This document shows, in pieces, positions 1 to 6,197 of a DNA stretch of 11,264 nucleotides. Origin of the DNA: Cyclobacteriaceae bacterium. Its GTDB lineage: Bacteria > Bacteroidota > Bacteroidia > Cytophagales > Cyclobacteriaceae. Location: NCBI GenBank assembly GCA_025455225.1, contig JALOMY010000053.1:1-11264 (forward strand), in the 5' to 3' direction. The translations under genes were made by a program, and so were the position numbers. The first letter of the stretch is position 1, and each line of letters starts with the position of its first letter. The notes beneath the pieces are model-generated. The model was given only the letters and a program-made list of their open reading frames with translations. It did not search any database and was not told the origin of the DNA.

Positions 1-1461
1 GCTCTCATTTTCCCTCACCAGCTTTTTGAAAACCATCCCGCCTTGAATAAAAAGAGGATGGTATACCTGATTGAAGATGATCTTTTCTTCGGACAGTTTG
101 CTTTTCATAAACAAAAGCTGATCCTCCACCGCGCTTCGATGAAGCATTACGAAATGAATCTAAAAAAGAAGGGTTACCAAGTCAACTACCTGGATCACTT
201 CAAGGTAACTTCTACAAGTAATCTTTTTAAACTGTTGAAGAAACAAAATGTAAACGTCATTCATTATTCGGATACAGTTGATTACCTGCTCGAACGAAGG
301 CTTAAACGTGAAAGCCGGAAATCAGGTATCGAATTGATAACTTACGCATCCCCTAATTTCATCTGTTCAACGGAGTTCATTGACCAATTTTTTCAAAGAA
401 AGAAACGTTACTTCCAGACGGAGTTCTACATCGAGCTGCGAAAGCAACAAAACATATTGATGGAATCCGATAACCCGGTTGGAGGTTTATGGACGTATGA
501 TGTGATGAACCGATCCAGGCTTCCAAAAGATGTAAAGCCTCCTGCGCTGCCTGAACTTAAAGAAGATGTCATCACGGAAGAAGCCATTCGGTATGTGAAA
601 AAGAACTTTAAAAACAATCCTGGAAATGTGTCTTCCTTCAGCTACCCGGTTAACGCACAGCAAGCAAAAAGCATGTTGGATAATTTTCTGAAGTTCCTGT
701 TTCATCATTATGGAGAATACCAAGATGCGATCGTTCCGGATCAATCGCATTTATTTCATTCTGTACTTACCCCGGCACTGAACATTGGATTGCTGACACC
801 GGAACAGATCCTGAAAAAAGCGGAAGCCTACTTCCATCAGCACAATATTCCCATCAACTCAGCCGAAGGATTTATCCGTCAGGTTTTAGGCTGGCGTGAA
901 TTTATCCGCGCTGTATACATCCGCGAAGGTGTAAAAGAACGCACCACCAATTATTTTAATCATGTACGAAAAATCCCGGATTCCTTTTATACCGGCACAA
1001 CCGGCATTGATCCGGTCGATAATGTCATCAGGCGCTTGCTGCAAACCGGATATTCCAATCACATCGAACGGTTGATGGTGCTGGGCAACATCATGCTTCT
1101 GTGCGAATTCGATCCGGATGAAGTGTACCGGTGGTTTATGGAACTGTACATTGATGCATACGACTGGGTGATGGTACCCAATGTGTATGGCATGAGTCAG
1201 TATGCAGACGGGGGTCTGATGGCAACCAAACCTTATATCAGTTCTTCCAACTACATCCTGAAAATGAGTCATTACAAAAAAGGAGATTGGTGCACCATAT
1301 GGGACGGGCTGTACTGGCGCTTCATCGATAAACATCAAAAGCAGTTCAGTAAAAATCCGCGCATGAGCATGATGGTGAAACAACTGGAGAAAATGGATGC
1401 CAATCGTAAAAAGCACTTGCTCGCGGCAGCCGATGCATTTTTAAAATCACTGGATGCATGA
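1..1461 (+). CDS. Cryptochrome/photolyase, FeS-BCP (PhrB/CryB, COG3046) family, 5' partial, apparently lacking the Fe-S cluster
   Basis: Flavoprotein of the prokaryotic (6-4) photolyase/cryptochrome family, which uses FAD and blue light to repair (6-4) photoproducts or to sense light. The reading frame is open from base 1, and codons 1-15 read ALIFPHQLFENHPAL, the usual N-terminal start of the alpha/beta antenna domain. The gene therefore begins just upstream of the window and the TTG at 43 is internal. Family signatures: VYLIEDDLFFG and the HKQKL helix (N-terminal domain), VLGWREFIR (nt 883-909), NHIERLMVLGN (1057-1089), YDWVMVPNVYGMSQYADGG (1159-1215) and KPYISSSNY (1228-1254). The visible 486 residues are close to full family length. 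Oddities: only three cysteines are visible (codons at 364, 1102, 1291), the segment between KMSHY and the WDGLYW motif is shortened with the paired cluster cysteines absent, and the usual His-His before I-x-R-L-M reads Asn-His. First visible gene of a tight operon; the stop overlaps the next start (ATGA). Family call secure; repair versus signalling cannot be decided. Confidence 0.93.
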   Translation, partial: ALIFPHQLFENHPALNKKRMVYLIEDDLFFGQFAFHKQKLILHRASMKHYEMNLKKKGYQVNYLDHFKVTSTSNLFKLLKKQNVNVIHYSDTVDYLLERRLKRESRKSGIELITYASPNFICSTEFIDQFFQRKKRYFQTEFYIELRKQQNILMESDNPVGGLWTYDVMNRSRLPKDVKPPALPELKEDVITEEAIRYVKKNFKNNPGNVSSFSYPVNAQQAKSMLDNFLKFLFHHYGEYQDAIVPDQSHLFHSVLTPALNIGLLTPEQILKKAEAYFHQHNIPINSAEGFIRQVLGWREFIRAVYIREGVKERTTNYFNHVRKIPDSFYTGTTGIDPVDNVIRRLLQTGYSNHIERLMVLGNIMLLCEFDPDEVYRWFMELYIDAYDWVMVPNVYGMSQYADGGLMATKPYISSSNYILKMSHYKKGDWCTIWDGLYWRFIDKHQKQFSKNPRMSMMVKQLEKMDANRKKHLLAAADAFLKSLDA

Positions 1462-1937
1462 GTCTGAGAAAAAAACCATGGAATCGGGTTGATCAGCCCG
1501 TCTACAGCATTTCGAGTGCAGCACAGGGAGCAGTGAACATGAACATCTGCTCCTATGCCACACCCGTATCGATGAAACCGAAGCGATACATCGTAGCCAT
1601 TTACAAAAATACACGTACGCTGGAATTGGTTGAGCAAAATCCCGAGTTTGTCTTGCAATTCCTCACCCGGTCGCAATACCCTCTGGTGAATCTGCTAGGA
1701 AAAAAAAGCGGAAGCAAGATCAACAAACTCAAGCGCATTAAAGAAGGCATTTTCTATCATGAGCAGTTTCCCGTTCTCGAAAATGCACTGGCCTTTGTTC
1801 ATCTTATTGTTCGCGAGTGGCTTGATGGCGGGGATCATCTCTGTGCACTGTGCGATGTAAAGTCCTATAAGAATCTCCATGAAGGCCCTCCCCTGACGCT
1901 GGAGTACCTGAAGCAAAAGAAAATCATTTCGTCATGA
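1458..1937 (+). CDS. Flavin reductase-like FMN-binding split-barrel protein
   Basis: 159 aa. Resembles the flavin_reductase domain (HpaC/RutF-type), a cytoplasmic FMN-binding split barrel that reduces or binds flavin using NAD(P)H. Matching features: an N-terminal stretch followed by NICSYATPVSMKPKRY (about residues 29-44), the flavin-contacting segment; then a strand ending in IYKNTRTLE, a helix with NPEFVLQFL, and a C-terminal GDHLCALCDV (125-134), the usual GDH-x3-G-x-V position of the family. The ATG overlaps the stop of the upstream photolyase (ATGA at 1458-1461) and its own stop overlaps the next ATG (1934-1937), so it is translationally coupled between two photolyase-type genes. That setting suggests, by inference only, that it supplies reduced flavin or keeps the photolyase FAD reduced. 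Some members of the fold are not reductases, so the activity is less certain than the fold. Confidence 0.87.
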   Translation: MSLRKKPWNRVDQPVYSISSAAQGAVNMNICSYATPVSMKPKRYIVAIYKNTRTLELVEQNPEFVLQFLTRSQYPLVNLLGKKSGSKINKLKRIKEGIFYHEQFPVLENALAFVHLIVREWLDGGDHLCALCDVKSYKNLHEGPPLTLEYLKQKKIISS

Positions 1938-3040
1938 GTGTATTCCCGACATCCCTGGATGCGATCAATAACCGCATCGATACATTGAACCTGGCAGACT
2001 ATGCACAAACACGAAATTATCTGAAAGGAAGCGTATCGCGCTTGTCACCCTATATCAGCCGCGGGGTAATTAGTTTGCCCTATATTCTAAACCGCATTCT
2101 TTCCATGAATACCGTAGACGAAGCCAGAACGTATATCTATGAATTGTGCTGGCGCGAATATTTTCAGCGTATATGGCATGTGCATGGCGATAAAATTTTC
2201 ACAGACTTTAAACAAGTCCAGCACCCGGTGAAGCATCATTATATGATCCGGTCGGTTTACGAAGCATCTACGGGTATTGACGGTATCGACCGTGAGATAG
2301 AATCCTTGTATGCAACCGGCTACATTCATAACCATGTGCGGATGTACATTGCCTCGATGGTAACCAATATCGGAAAAGCACACTGGTCGTATCCTGCCCA
2401 ATGGATGTACTACCATCTTCTCGATGGCGACCTGGCCAGCAATGCCTTAAGCTGGCAATGGGTGGCGGGTACCTCCAGTTCAAAAAAATATTACTGCAAC
2501 CAGGTGAACATCAATACCTATTGCGGTACCGAACAGACCGGCACCTTTCTCGATCACTCCTATGAACACGTGATGGCGATGGATTGTCCTGATGAACTTT
2601 CAGAAACCACCTCACCGGAATTAATCACTGTGCTTCCGTCACCGCCCGCACTGCAACTTGATTATTCCAAACCTATGCTGTTGTACAATTCGTACACTCT
2701 TGATCCGCAATGGCGACAAACCGAAGATGTTAACCGCGTGCTGGTACTGGAGCCCTCCCATTTCAGCCATTACCCTGTGTCTGGCAAAGTGATGGAATGG
2801 ATTCTCACTCTGGCAAAAGAAATCAGCGGGATACAAATCTATTGCGGAGAAATACACGATCTTCCTTACATGAAGAGCTTCCCGCATATCATCAGCAAAG
2901 AACATCCTACCACACGTCATTATCCCGGTATAAAAGATCCCCTCACGTGGATGTTTCCGGAAGTACCTGACCCGACCGGATCGTTTACAGGATTCTGGAA
3001 ACGATGTGAAAAAATATTGTATCGCTTATCACCATCATGA
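1934..3040 (+). CDS. Photolyase/cryptochrome FAD-binding-domain protein with C-terminal alpha/beta domain (apparently permuted)
   Basis: 368 aa. Residues about 1-215 match the helical FAD-binding domain of DNA photolyases: SRLSPYISRG (35-44, FAD phosphate loop), ELCWREYFQRIW (70-81), TGIDGIDREI (113-122), ATGYIHNHVRMYIAS (127-141), the flavin-binding DGDLASN (164-170) and WQWVAGT (174-180). The usual N-terminal antenna domain is missing: the protein starts at the FAD domain, and the upstream DNA is occupied by the flavin reductase. Instead, after a linker rich in Pro/Ser (about 225-245), residues 247-365 show MLLYNSY, then RVLVLEP, then a helix with KVMEWI, then IQIYCGE. This order of strands and helices resembles the N-terminal domain of the PhrB-like protein encoded at 1-1461. 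The typical PYFRIFNP segment reads YYCNQVNINTYC (186-197). FAD binding is likely; DNA repair is plausible but not shown. ATGA overlaps on both sides mark it as an operon member. Confidence 0.88.
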   Translation: MSVFPTSLDAINNRIDTLNLADYAQTRNYLKGSVSRLSPYISRGVISLPYILNRILSMNTVDEARTYIYELCWREYFQRIWHVHGDKIFTDFKQVQHPVKHHYMIRSVYEASTGIDGIDREIESLYATGYIHNHVRMYIASMVTNIGKAHWSYPAQWMYYHLLDGDLASNALSWQWVAGTSSSKKYYCNQVNINTYCGTEQTGTFLDHSYEHVMAMDCPDELSETTSPELITVLPSPPALQLDYSKPMLLYNSYTLDPQWRQTEDVNRVLVLEPSHFSHYPVSGKVMEWILTLAKEISGIQIYCGEIHDLPYMKSFPHIISKEHPTTRHYPGIKDPLTWMFPEVPDPTGSFTGFWKRCEKILYRLSPS

Positions 3041-4476
3041 AACCACTTTCCATTTTACTTACCGGCTCTACCGGTTACATCGGCAGACGATTATTACCGG
3101 TTCTTTTGGAACAAGGTCATCAGGTGATCTGCCTTGTGCGCGACAAGCGCAGGTTTGACTTCGAAGATTTTACTGAAGAGCATCAGAAAAATTTGTCGGT
3201 AGTAGAGGCTGACCTGAATAAACCAGAAACATTAACCAATCTTCCGAAAGACATTGACCTCGCCTATTACCTGGTGCACTCCATGAGTACGTCAGAAGAT
3301 TTCCTCGCGCTCGAACAAAAATCAGCTGAATCCTTTTTAGCCTATATCAACCAGACTACGGCAAAGCAAATCATCTACCTGAGCGGTATCGTGAATGATC
3401 CTTCACTGTCCAAGCATTTAAGCTCAAGAAAAAATGTAGAAGACATTCTCGGACAATCCACGGCCAGCTTAACGGTCTTGCGCGCAGCCATAATTATCGG
3501 ATCCGGCAGTGCATCGTTTGAAATCATCCGCGACCTGGTGGAGAAACTTCCCGTGATGATTGCGCCCAAATGGCTGAAGAGCCGGTGCCAGCCCATCGGC
3601 ATACGCAATGTTGTTGAATACCTTATCGGTGTGATGCTGAAAGAAGAAACCTATAATCAATCCTTCGACATTGGCGGTCCGGATATACTCACCTACAAGG
3701 AAATGCTGATGAGTTATGCGCGTGTACGCGGATTGAAACGCTGGATTATACCGGTGCCGGTACTTACGCCCAAACTTTCATCTCACTGGCTTTACTTTGT
3801 AACCTCCACATCATTCACGCTCGCGAAAAGCCTGGTGAGCAGTCTGAAGAATGAAGTGATCTGTTCGGATAACCGGATACAACAAATCGTTCCTGTTAAA
3901 CTGCTCAGCTACGAAGAAACCATACGATTGACGCTCGATAGGATACAGCAACGCATGGTTATTTCCAGCTGGAAAGATGCCGTACCCAATGATGCCATCG
4001 ACCAGAATTTTCTGAACTACATCGAAGTGCCCACCTTTGGCTGCCTCAGTGATAAACGAACCATTACCTTCACCCGGCCCAAAGAAGATATAATTAACAA
4101 CATCTGGTGCATTGGTGGTGACCGGGGCTGGTATTACGGCAACTGGATGTGGGGTATACGTGGCTTCATCGACAAACTTTTTGGTGGTGTTGGTTTAAGA
4201 CGAGGACGAAGAAACGCTACCGATTTAAAAGCTGGTGATGCGCTTGATTTCTGGCGTGTACTCCTGGCCGATAAGAAGAACGGCCGGCTTCTGCTCTATG
4301 CCGAAATGAAACTGCCCGGGGAAGCGTGGCTGGAATTTAAAATTCAGGATAACACGTTAGTTCAGACCGCCACTTTTCGTCCCCTTGGCTTATGGGGAAG
4401 GATTTACTGGTATGTAATTTTGCCCTTTCACGGCTTGATTTTCCCGGGCATGATCCGGAACATAGTAAGGTTTTAG
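3037..4476 (+). CDS. SDR-type NAD(P)-binding protein with C-terminal DUF2867 domain
   Basis: 479 aa. The N-terminal half is an atypical short-chain dehydrogenase/epimerase Rossmann fold: TGSTGYIGRR (9-18) is the Gly-x2-Gly-x2-Gly dinucleotide loop, ADL (58-60) lies after the second strand, YYLVHSM (77-83) and IIYLSGI (112-118) mark the fourth and fifth strands, and VLRAAIIIGSGSASFE (147-162) follows. The classical Tyr-x3-Lys catalytic pair is not obvious, as in NmrA-like proteins. The C-terminal part (about 335-479) matches DUF2867: GDRGWYYGNWMW (361-372), GGVGLRRGRR (383-392), GDALDFWRV (400-408), EMKLPGEAWLEF (423-434) and a hydrophobic RIYWYVILPFHGLIFPGM (455-472) that may touch the membrane. 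Start ATG overlaps the preceding stop (ATGA). Substrate unknown; co-transcription with carotenoid and photolyase genes hints at a lipid, isoprenoid or light-stress role, which is inference. Domain calls are firm. Confidence 0.92.
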   Translation: MKPLSILLTGSTGYIGRRLLPVLLEQGHQVICLVRDKRRFDFEDFTEEHQKNLSVVEADLNKPETLTNLPKDIDLAYYLVHSMSTSEDFLALEQKSAESFLAYINQTTAKQIIYLSGIVNDPSLSKHLSSRKNVEDILGQSTASLTVLRAAIIIGSGSASFEIIRDLVEKLPVMIAPKWLKSRCQPIGIRNVVEYLIGVMLKEETYNQSFDIGGPDILTYKEMLMSYARVRGLKRWIIPVPVLTPKLSSHWLYFVTSTSFTLAKSLVSSLKNEVICSDNRIQQIVPVKLLSYEETIRLTLDRIQQRMVISSWKDAVPNDAIDQNFLNYIEVPTFGCLSDKRTITFTRPKEDIINNIWCIGGDRGWYYGNWMWGIRGFIDKLFGGVGLRRGRRNATDLKAGDALDFWRVLLADKKNGRLLLYAEMKLPGEAWLEFKIQDNTLVQTATFRPLGLWGRIYWYVILPFHGLIFPGMIRNIVRF

Positions 4477-4482
4477 TTGTTG

Positions 4483-4487
4483 AAAGG
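4483..4487 (+). promoter_or_regulatory. Ribosome binding site deciding the SRPBCC start
   Basis: An AAAGG purine run ends 4 nt before ATG 4492. It favours that ATG over the in-frame TTG codons at 4477 and 4480, which directly abut the upstream stop codon at 4474-4476. The extra N-terminal residues given by TTG (MLKGC) are also not part of the SRPBCC fold. Confidence 0.5.
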
Positions 4488-4491
4488 TTGT

Positions 4492-4971
4492 ATGAAAATT
4501 TATAACTTGAAAAGAATACAATTTTTGCCCATTTCACTGGAAGAAGCCTGGAATTTCTTCTCCAGTCCGGCCAACTTATCCAAAATTACTCCTGAACATA
4601 TGGGCTTTAAGATCCTGTATATGTCCGGGGGACCCAGGATGTATCCGGGGCAAATAATTCGGTATATCGTATATGGATTACCGGGTATTCCGATGAACTG
4701 GACCACCGAAATCACGCACGTTCATGAACCTTACTTTTTCGTGGATGAACAGCGTTTCGGACCGTACGCGTTATGGCATCACCAGCATCATTTCCGTGAA
4801 GTAGAAGGTGGAGTTGAGATGACCGATGAAGTTAATTATGCCATTCCGTTCGGATGGCTGGGCCGGCTGGCCAATTGGCTTTTTGTGGAGCGTGAGGTAA
4901 ATCGTATTTTTGACCACCGTTTCCGGGTTTTGGAAACTTACTTTAAGGAAAAGAAAGCGGAGTTAGTATGA
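4492..4971 (+). CDS. SRPBCC-family ligand-binding protein
   Basis: 159 aa from ATG 4492. It has the START/Bet v1-like layout: a first strand with LKRIQFLPISLEEAWNFF (6-23), then SSPANLSKITPEHMGF (24-39), a curved sheet with GQIIRYIVYGLPGIPMNW (53-70), TEITHVHEPYFFVDEQ (72-87), then GPYALWHHQHHF (90-101) and a long C-terminal helix (about 125-152). The HHxHHF strand is typical of the SRPBCC subgroup often found next to SDR-type proteins, such as the one encoded just upstream here. The fold normally holds a hydrophobic ligand; the ligand here is unknown. The short gap from the upstream stop, and the ATGA overlap with the following crtZ (4968-4971), show operon membership. Fold assignment good, function open. 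Confidence 0.88.
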   Translation: MKIYNLKRIQFLPISLEEAWNFFSSPANLSKITPEHMGFKILYMSGGPRMYPGQIIRYIVYGLPGIPMNWTTEITHVHEPYFFVDEQRFGPYALWHHQHHFREVEGGVEMTDEVNYAIPFGWLGRLANWLFVEREVNRIFDHRFRVLETYFKEKKAELV

Positions 4972-5459
4972 GCCTCATCACCATTATAATTTGTGCCTTG
5001 ATTACAATTGCCACCTTCCTGTTTTGGGAGTTTGTGGCCTGGTTTACCCATAAGTATGTTATGCATGGTTTTCTTTGGGTATGGCACAAATCACACCATA
5101 CCGTGCACGATCATACGGTAGAAAAAAACGATTGGTTTGCGGTTGTATTCAGCCTTCCCTCCATTGCCTTGTTTTGGTATTCTTCCCAAACTTCGAATCC
5201 GTACTTGTTTTCTGTAGCACTAGGCATTCTGTGTTATGGGATTTTTTACCTCGTGTTTCACGATGTTATTGTTCATCAGCGCATCAAATGGCGCCCGGCT
5301 AAACGAAGCAAGTACCTGCAGCGCATGATCAATGCACATTATGTGCATCATGCAAAACATACTAAAGAAGGATGCGAAGCTTTTGGCTTCTTATACGCAC
5401 CTAAAAAATACGAACCTAAGCAGTTTGTATTCAAGAAAGATCGTCAAGCAACTCAATAA
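4968..5459 (+). CDS. crtZ: Beta-carotene hydroxylase (CrtZ-type, fatty acid hydroxylase superfamily)
   Basis: 163 aa. Membrane di-iron enzyme that hydroxylates the beta rings of carotenoids (beta-carotene to beta-cryptoxanthin to zeaxanthin). All four histidine boxes of the CrtZ type are visible: H28-x4-H33, H40-x2-HH44, H98-x4-H103 and H124-x2-HH128, with the EKND acidic patch (52-55) after the second box. Hydrophobic segments are at about 4-25, 57-71 and 78-97. Length fits bacterial CrtZ (about 160-180 aa). It starts in an ATGA overlap with the SRPBCC gene, and its stop lies 3 nt before the GTG of the lycopene cyclase, so ring formation and ring hydroxylation are co-expressed. A ketolase or other sterol/fatty-acid hydroxylase is less likely given size and neighbour. 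Confidence 0.93.
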   Translation: MSLITIIICALITIATFLFWEFVAWFTHKYVMHGFLWVWHKSHHTVHDHTVEKNDWFAVVFSLPSIALFWYSSQTSNPYLFSVALGILCYGIFYLVFHDVIVHQRIKWRPAKRSKYLQRMINAHYVHHAKHTKEGCEAFGFLYAPKKYEPKQFVFKKDRQATQ

Positions 5460-5462
5460 GAC

Positions 5463-6164
5463 GTGTTCAGCGAGCGTTTCCTGTATTTGTGGCTGGACAT
5501 CCTATCGATCAGCTTTCCGCTGATCTACAGTTTTTATTCACCGGCACCGTTTTATAAAACCTGGAAGCATCTCTGGATCGCCATTGCCATTCCGGCTATT
5601 TTCTTTATTGTGTGGGATGAGTGGTTTACCCAAATGGGTGTATGGGGCTTTAACCCGAGATATCTTTCCGGCATTTACTTGGGAAGCTTGCCACTCGAAG
5701 AGGTCTTATTCTTTATCTGTATTCCTTACGCCTGTGTGTTTACGTACTATGCGTTGAATTACCTGGTGAAAAAGGATCACTTTGGCCCTTACCAAAAAGG
5801 AATTACCTGGGCACTGGTTGTACTGCTGGTGACTGTTGGTGCACTTTCTTACGACCGGTGGTATACATCCGTTACCTTTTTCTTATTGGCCATTTATCTT
5901 TTATTCCTGCACTATCGTGTCAAGCCGGATTACCTGGGAAGATTTTATTTCGCCTATCTCTTTATCCTCATTCCTTTCTTCATCGTTAACGGAATCCTTA
6001 CAGGTTCCTTTATTGATGAACAGGTTGTATGGTATAACGATGCCGAAAACCTGGGGCTGCGAATGGGTACCATTCCGGTGGAAGATACTTTTTACGGGAT
6101 GCTGCTCATCCTCATGAATGTAACACTCCTGGAAACCCTTAAAAAAAGAAAACCCATGCCTTGA
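5463..6164 (+). CDS. Lycopene cyclase, fused CrtYc/CrtYd-type (lycopene cyclase domain protein)
   Basis: 233 aa, GTG start placed directly after the crtZ stop (the next in-frame ATG would remove the first 57 residues and a membrane helix). An integral membrane protein made of two related halves, each about three helices, as in the fused form of the actinobacterial CrtYc+CrtYd heterodimer and in the cyclase part of archaeal and fungal enzymes. The first half carries WGFNPRYLSG (61-70) and PLEEVLFF (77-84); the second carries ENLGLRMGTIPVEDTFYGM (195-213). The repeated Pro-hydrophobic-Glu-Glu/Asp motifs are the conserved acidic residues thought necessary for cyclisation. The product would be beta-carotene (or gamma-carotene); beta-ring specificity is inferred from the adjacent beta-ring hydroxylase. 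The C-terminal tail LKKRKPMP is encoded by the arm and A-tract of a terminator that serves the opposite strand. Last gene of the plus-strand operon. Confidence 0.93.
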   Translation: MFSERFLYLWLDILSISFPLIYSFYSPAPFYKTWKHLWIAIAIPAIFFIVWDEWFTQMGVWGFNPRYLSGIYLGSLPLEEVLFFICIPYACVFTYYALNYLVKKDHFGPYQKGITWALVVLLVTVGALSYDRWYTSVTFFLLAIYLLFLHYRVKPDYLGRFYFAYLFILIPFFIVNGILTGSFIDEQVVWYNDAENLGLRMGTIPVEDTFYGMLLILMNVTLLETLKKRKPMP

Positions 6165-6173
6165 GGGCATGGG
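6141..6173 (-). terminator. Intrinsic terminator for the minus-strand Lys-rich gene, overlapping the lycopene cyclase 3' end
   Basis: CCCATGCC (6153-6160) and GGCATGGG (6166-6173) form a perfect 8-bp stem with a 5-nt loop. On the minus strand the stem is followed by TTTTCTTTTTTT (complement of 6141-6152), a proper U-tract, so it fits rho-independent termination of transcripts coming from 6500. On the plus strand no T-run follows directly (CAGTAAATTC), so it is at best a weak stop for the operon. The lycopene cyclase stop codon (6162-6164) lies inside the loop. A second, 5-bp AATTC/GAATT hairpin at 6179-6193 before ATATTTAA is too weak to call as the plus-strand terminator. Confidence 0.75.
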
Positions 6174-6197
6174 CAGTAAATTCTTCAGGAATTATAT

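Larger units (their letters stand above)
1..6164 (+). other. Seven-gene light-protection/carotenoid operon (continues upstream)
   Basis: Seven plus-strand genes with ATGA overlaps at 1458-1461, 1934-1937, 3037-3040 and 4968-4971, a 15-nt gap before 4492 and a 3-nt gap before 5463. There is no room for internal promoters between coding regions and no plus-strand terminator inside. The promoter and any light-responsive regulator must lie upstream of base 1. The products cover two flavin photoenzymes, a flavin reductase-like protein, an SDR-DUF2867 protein, an SRPBCC protein and two late carotenoid enzymes. Confidence 0.85.

Noticed and set aside
886..1416. Minus-strand 176-codon open frame opposite the photolyase
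   Set aside because: Lies wholly inside a conserved plus-strand gene; the His/Ile/Phe-rich translation resembles no family and is a shadow frame.
43..1461. TTG at 43 as the start of the first photolyase
   Set aside because: The frame is open from base 1 and codons 1-15 (ALIFPHQLFENHPAL) are conserved family sequence, so the true start is outside the window.
1934..3040. The second photolyase as a broken gene that lost its N-terminal domain
   Set aside because: The start is in an ATGA overlap with an intact upstream gene, FAD motifs are intact, the frame has no lesions, and a structured C-terminal region is present; a functional short or permuted form is more likely.
4477..4491. TTG start at 4477 for the SRPBCC gene
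   Set aside because: It abuts the upstream stop codon with no ribosome site; ATG 4492 has an AAAGG run 4 nt upstream and gives the normal N-terminus of the fold.
6179..6193. AATTC/GAATT hairpin as the plus-strand operon terminator
   Set aside because: Only 5 AT-rich base pairs with a 5-nt loop and no real T-run after it; too weak to call.
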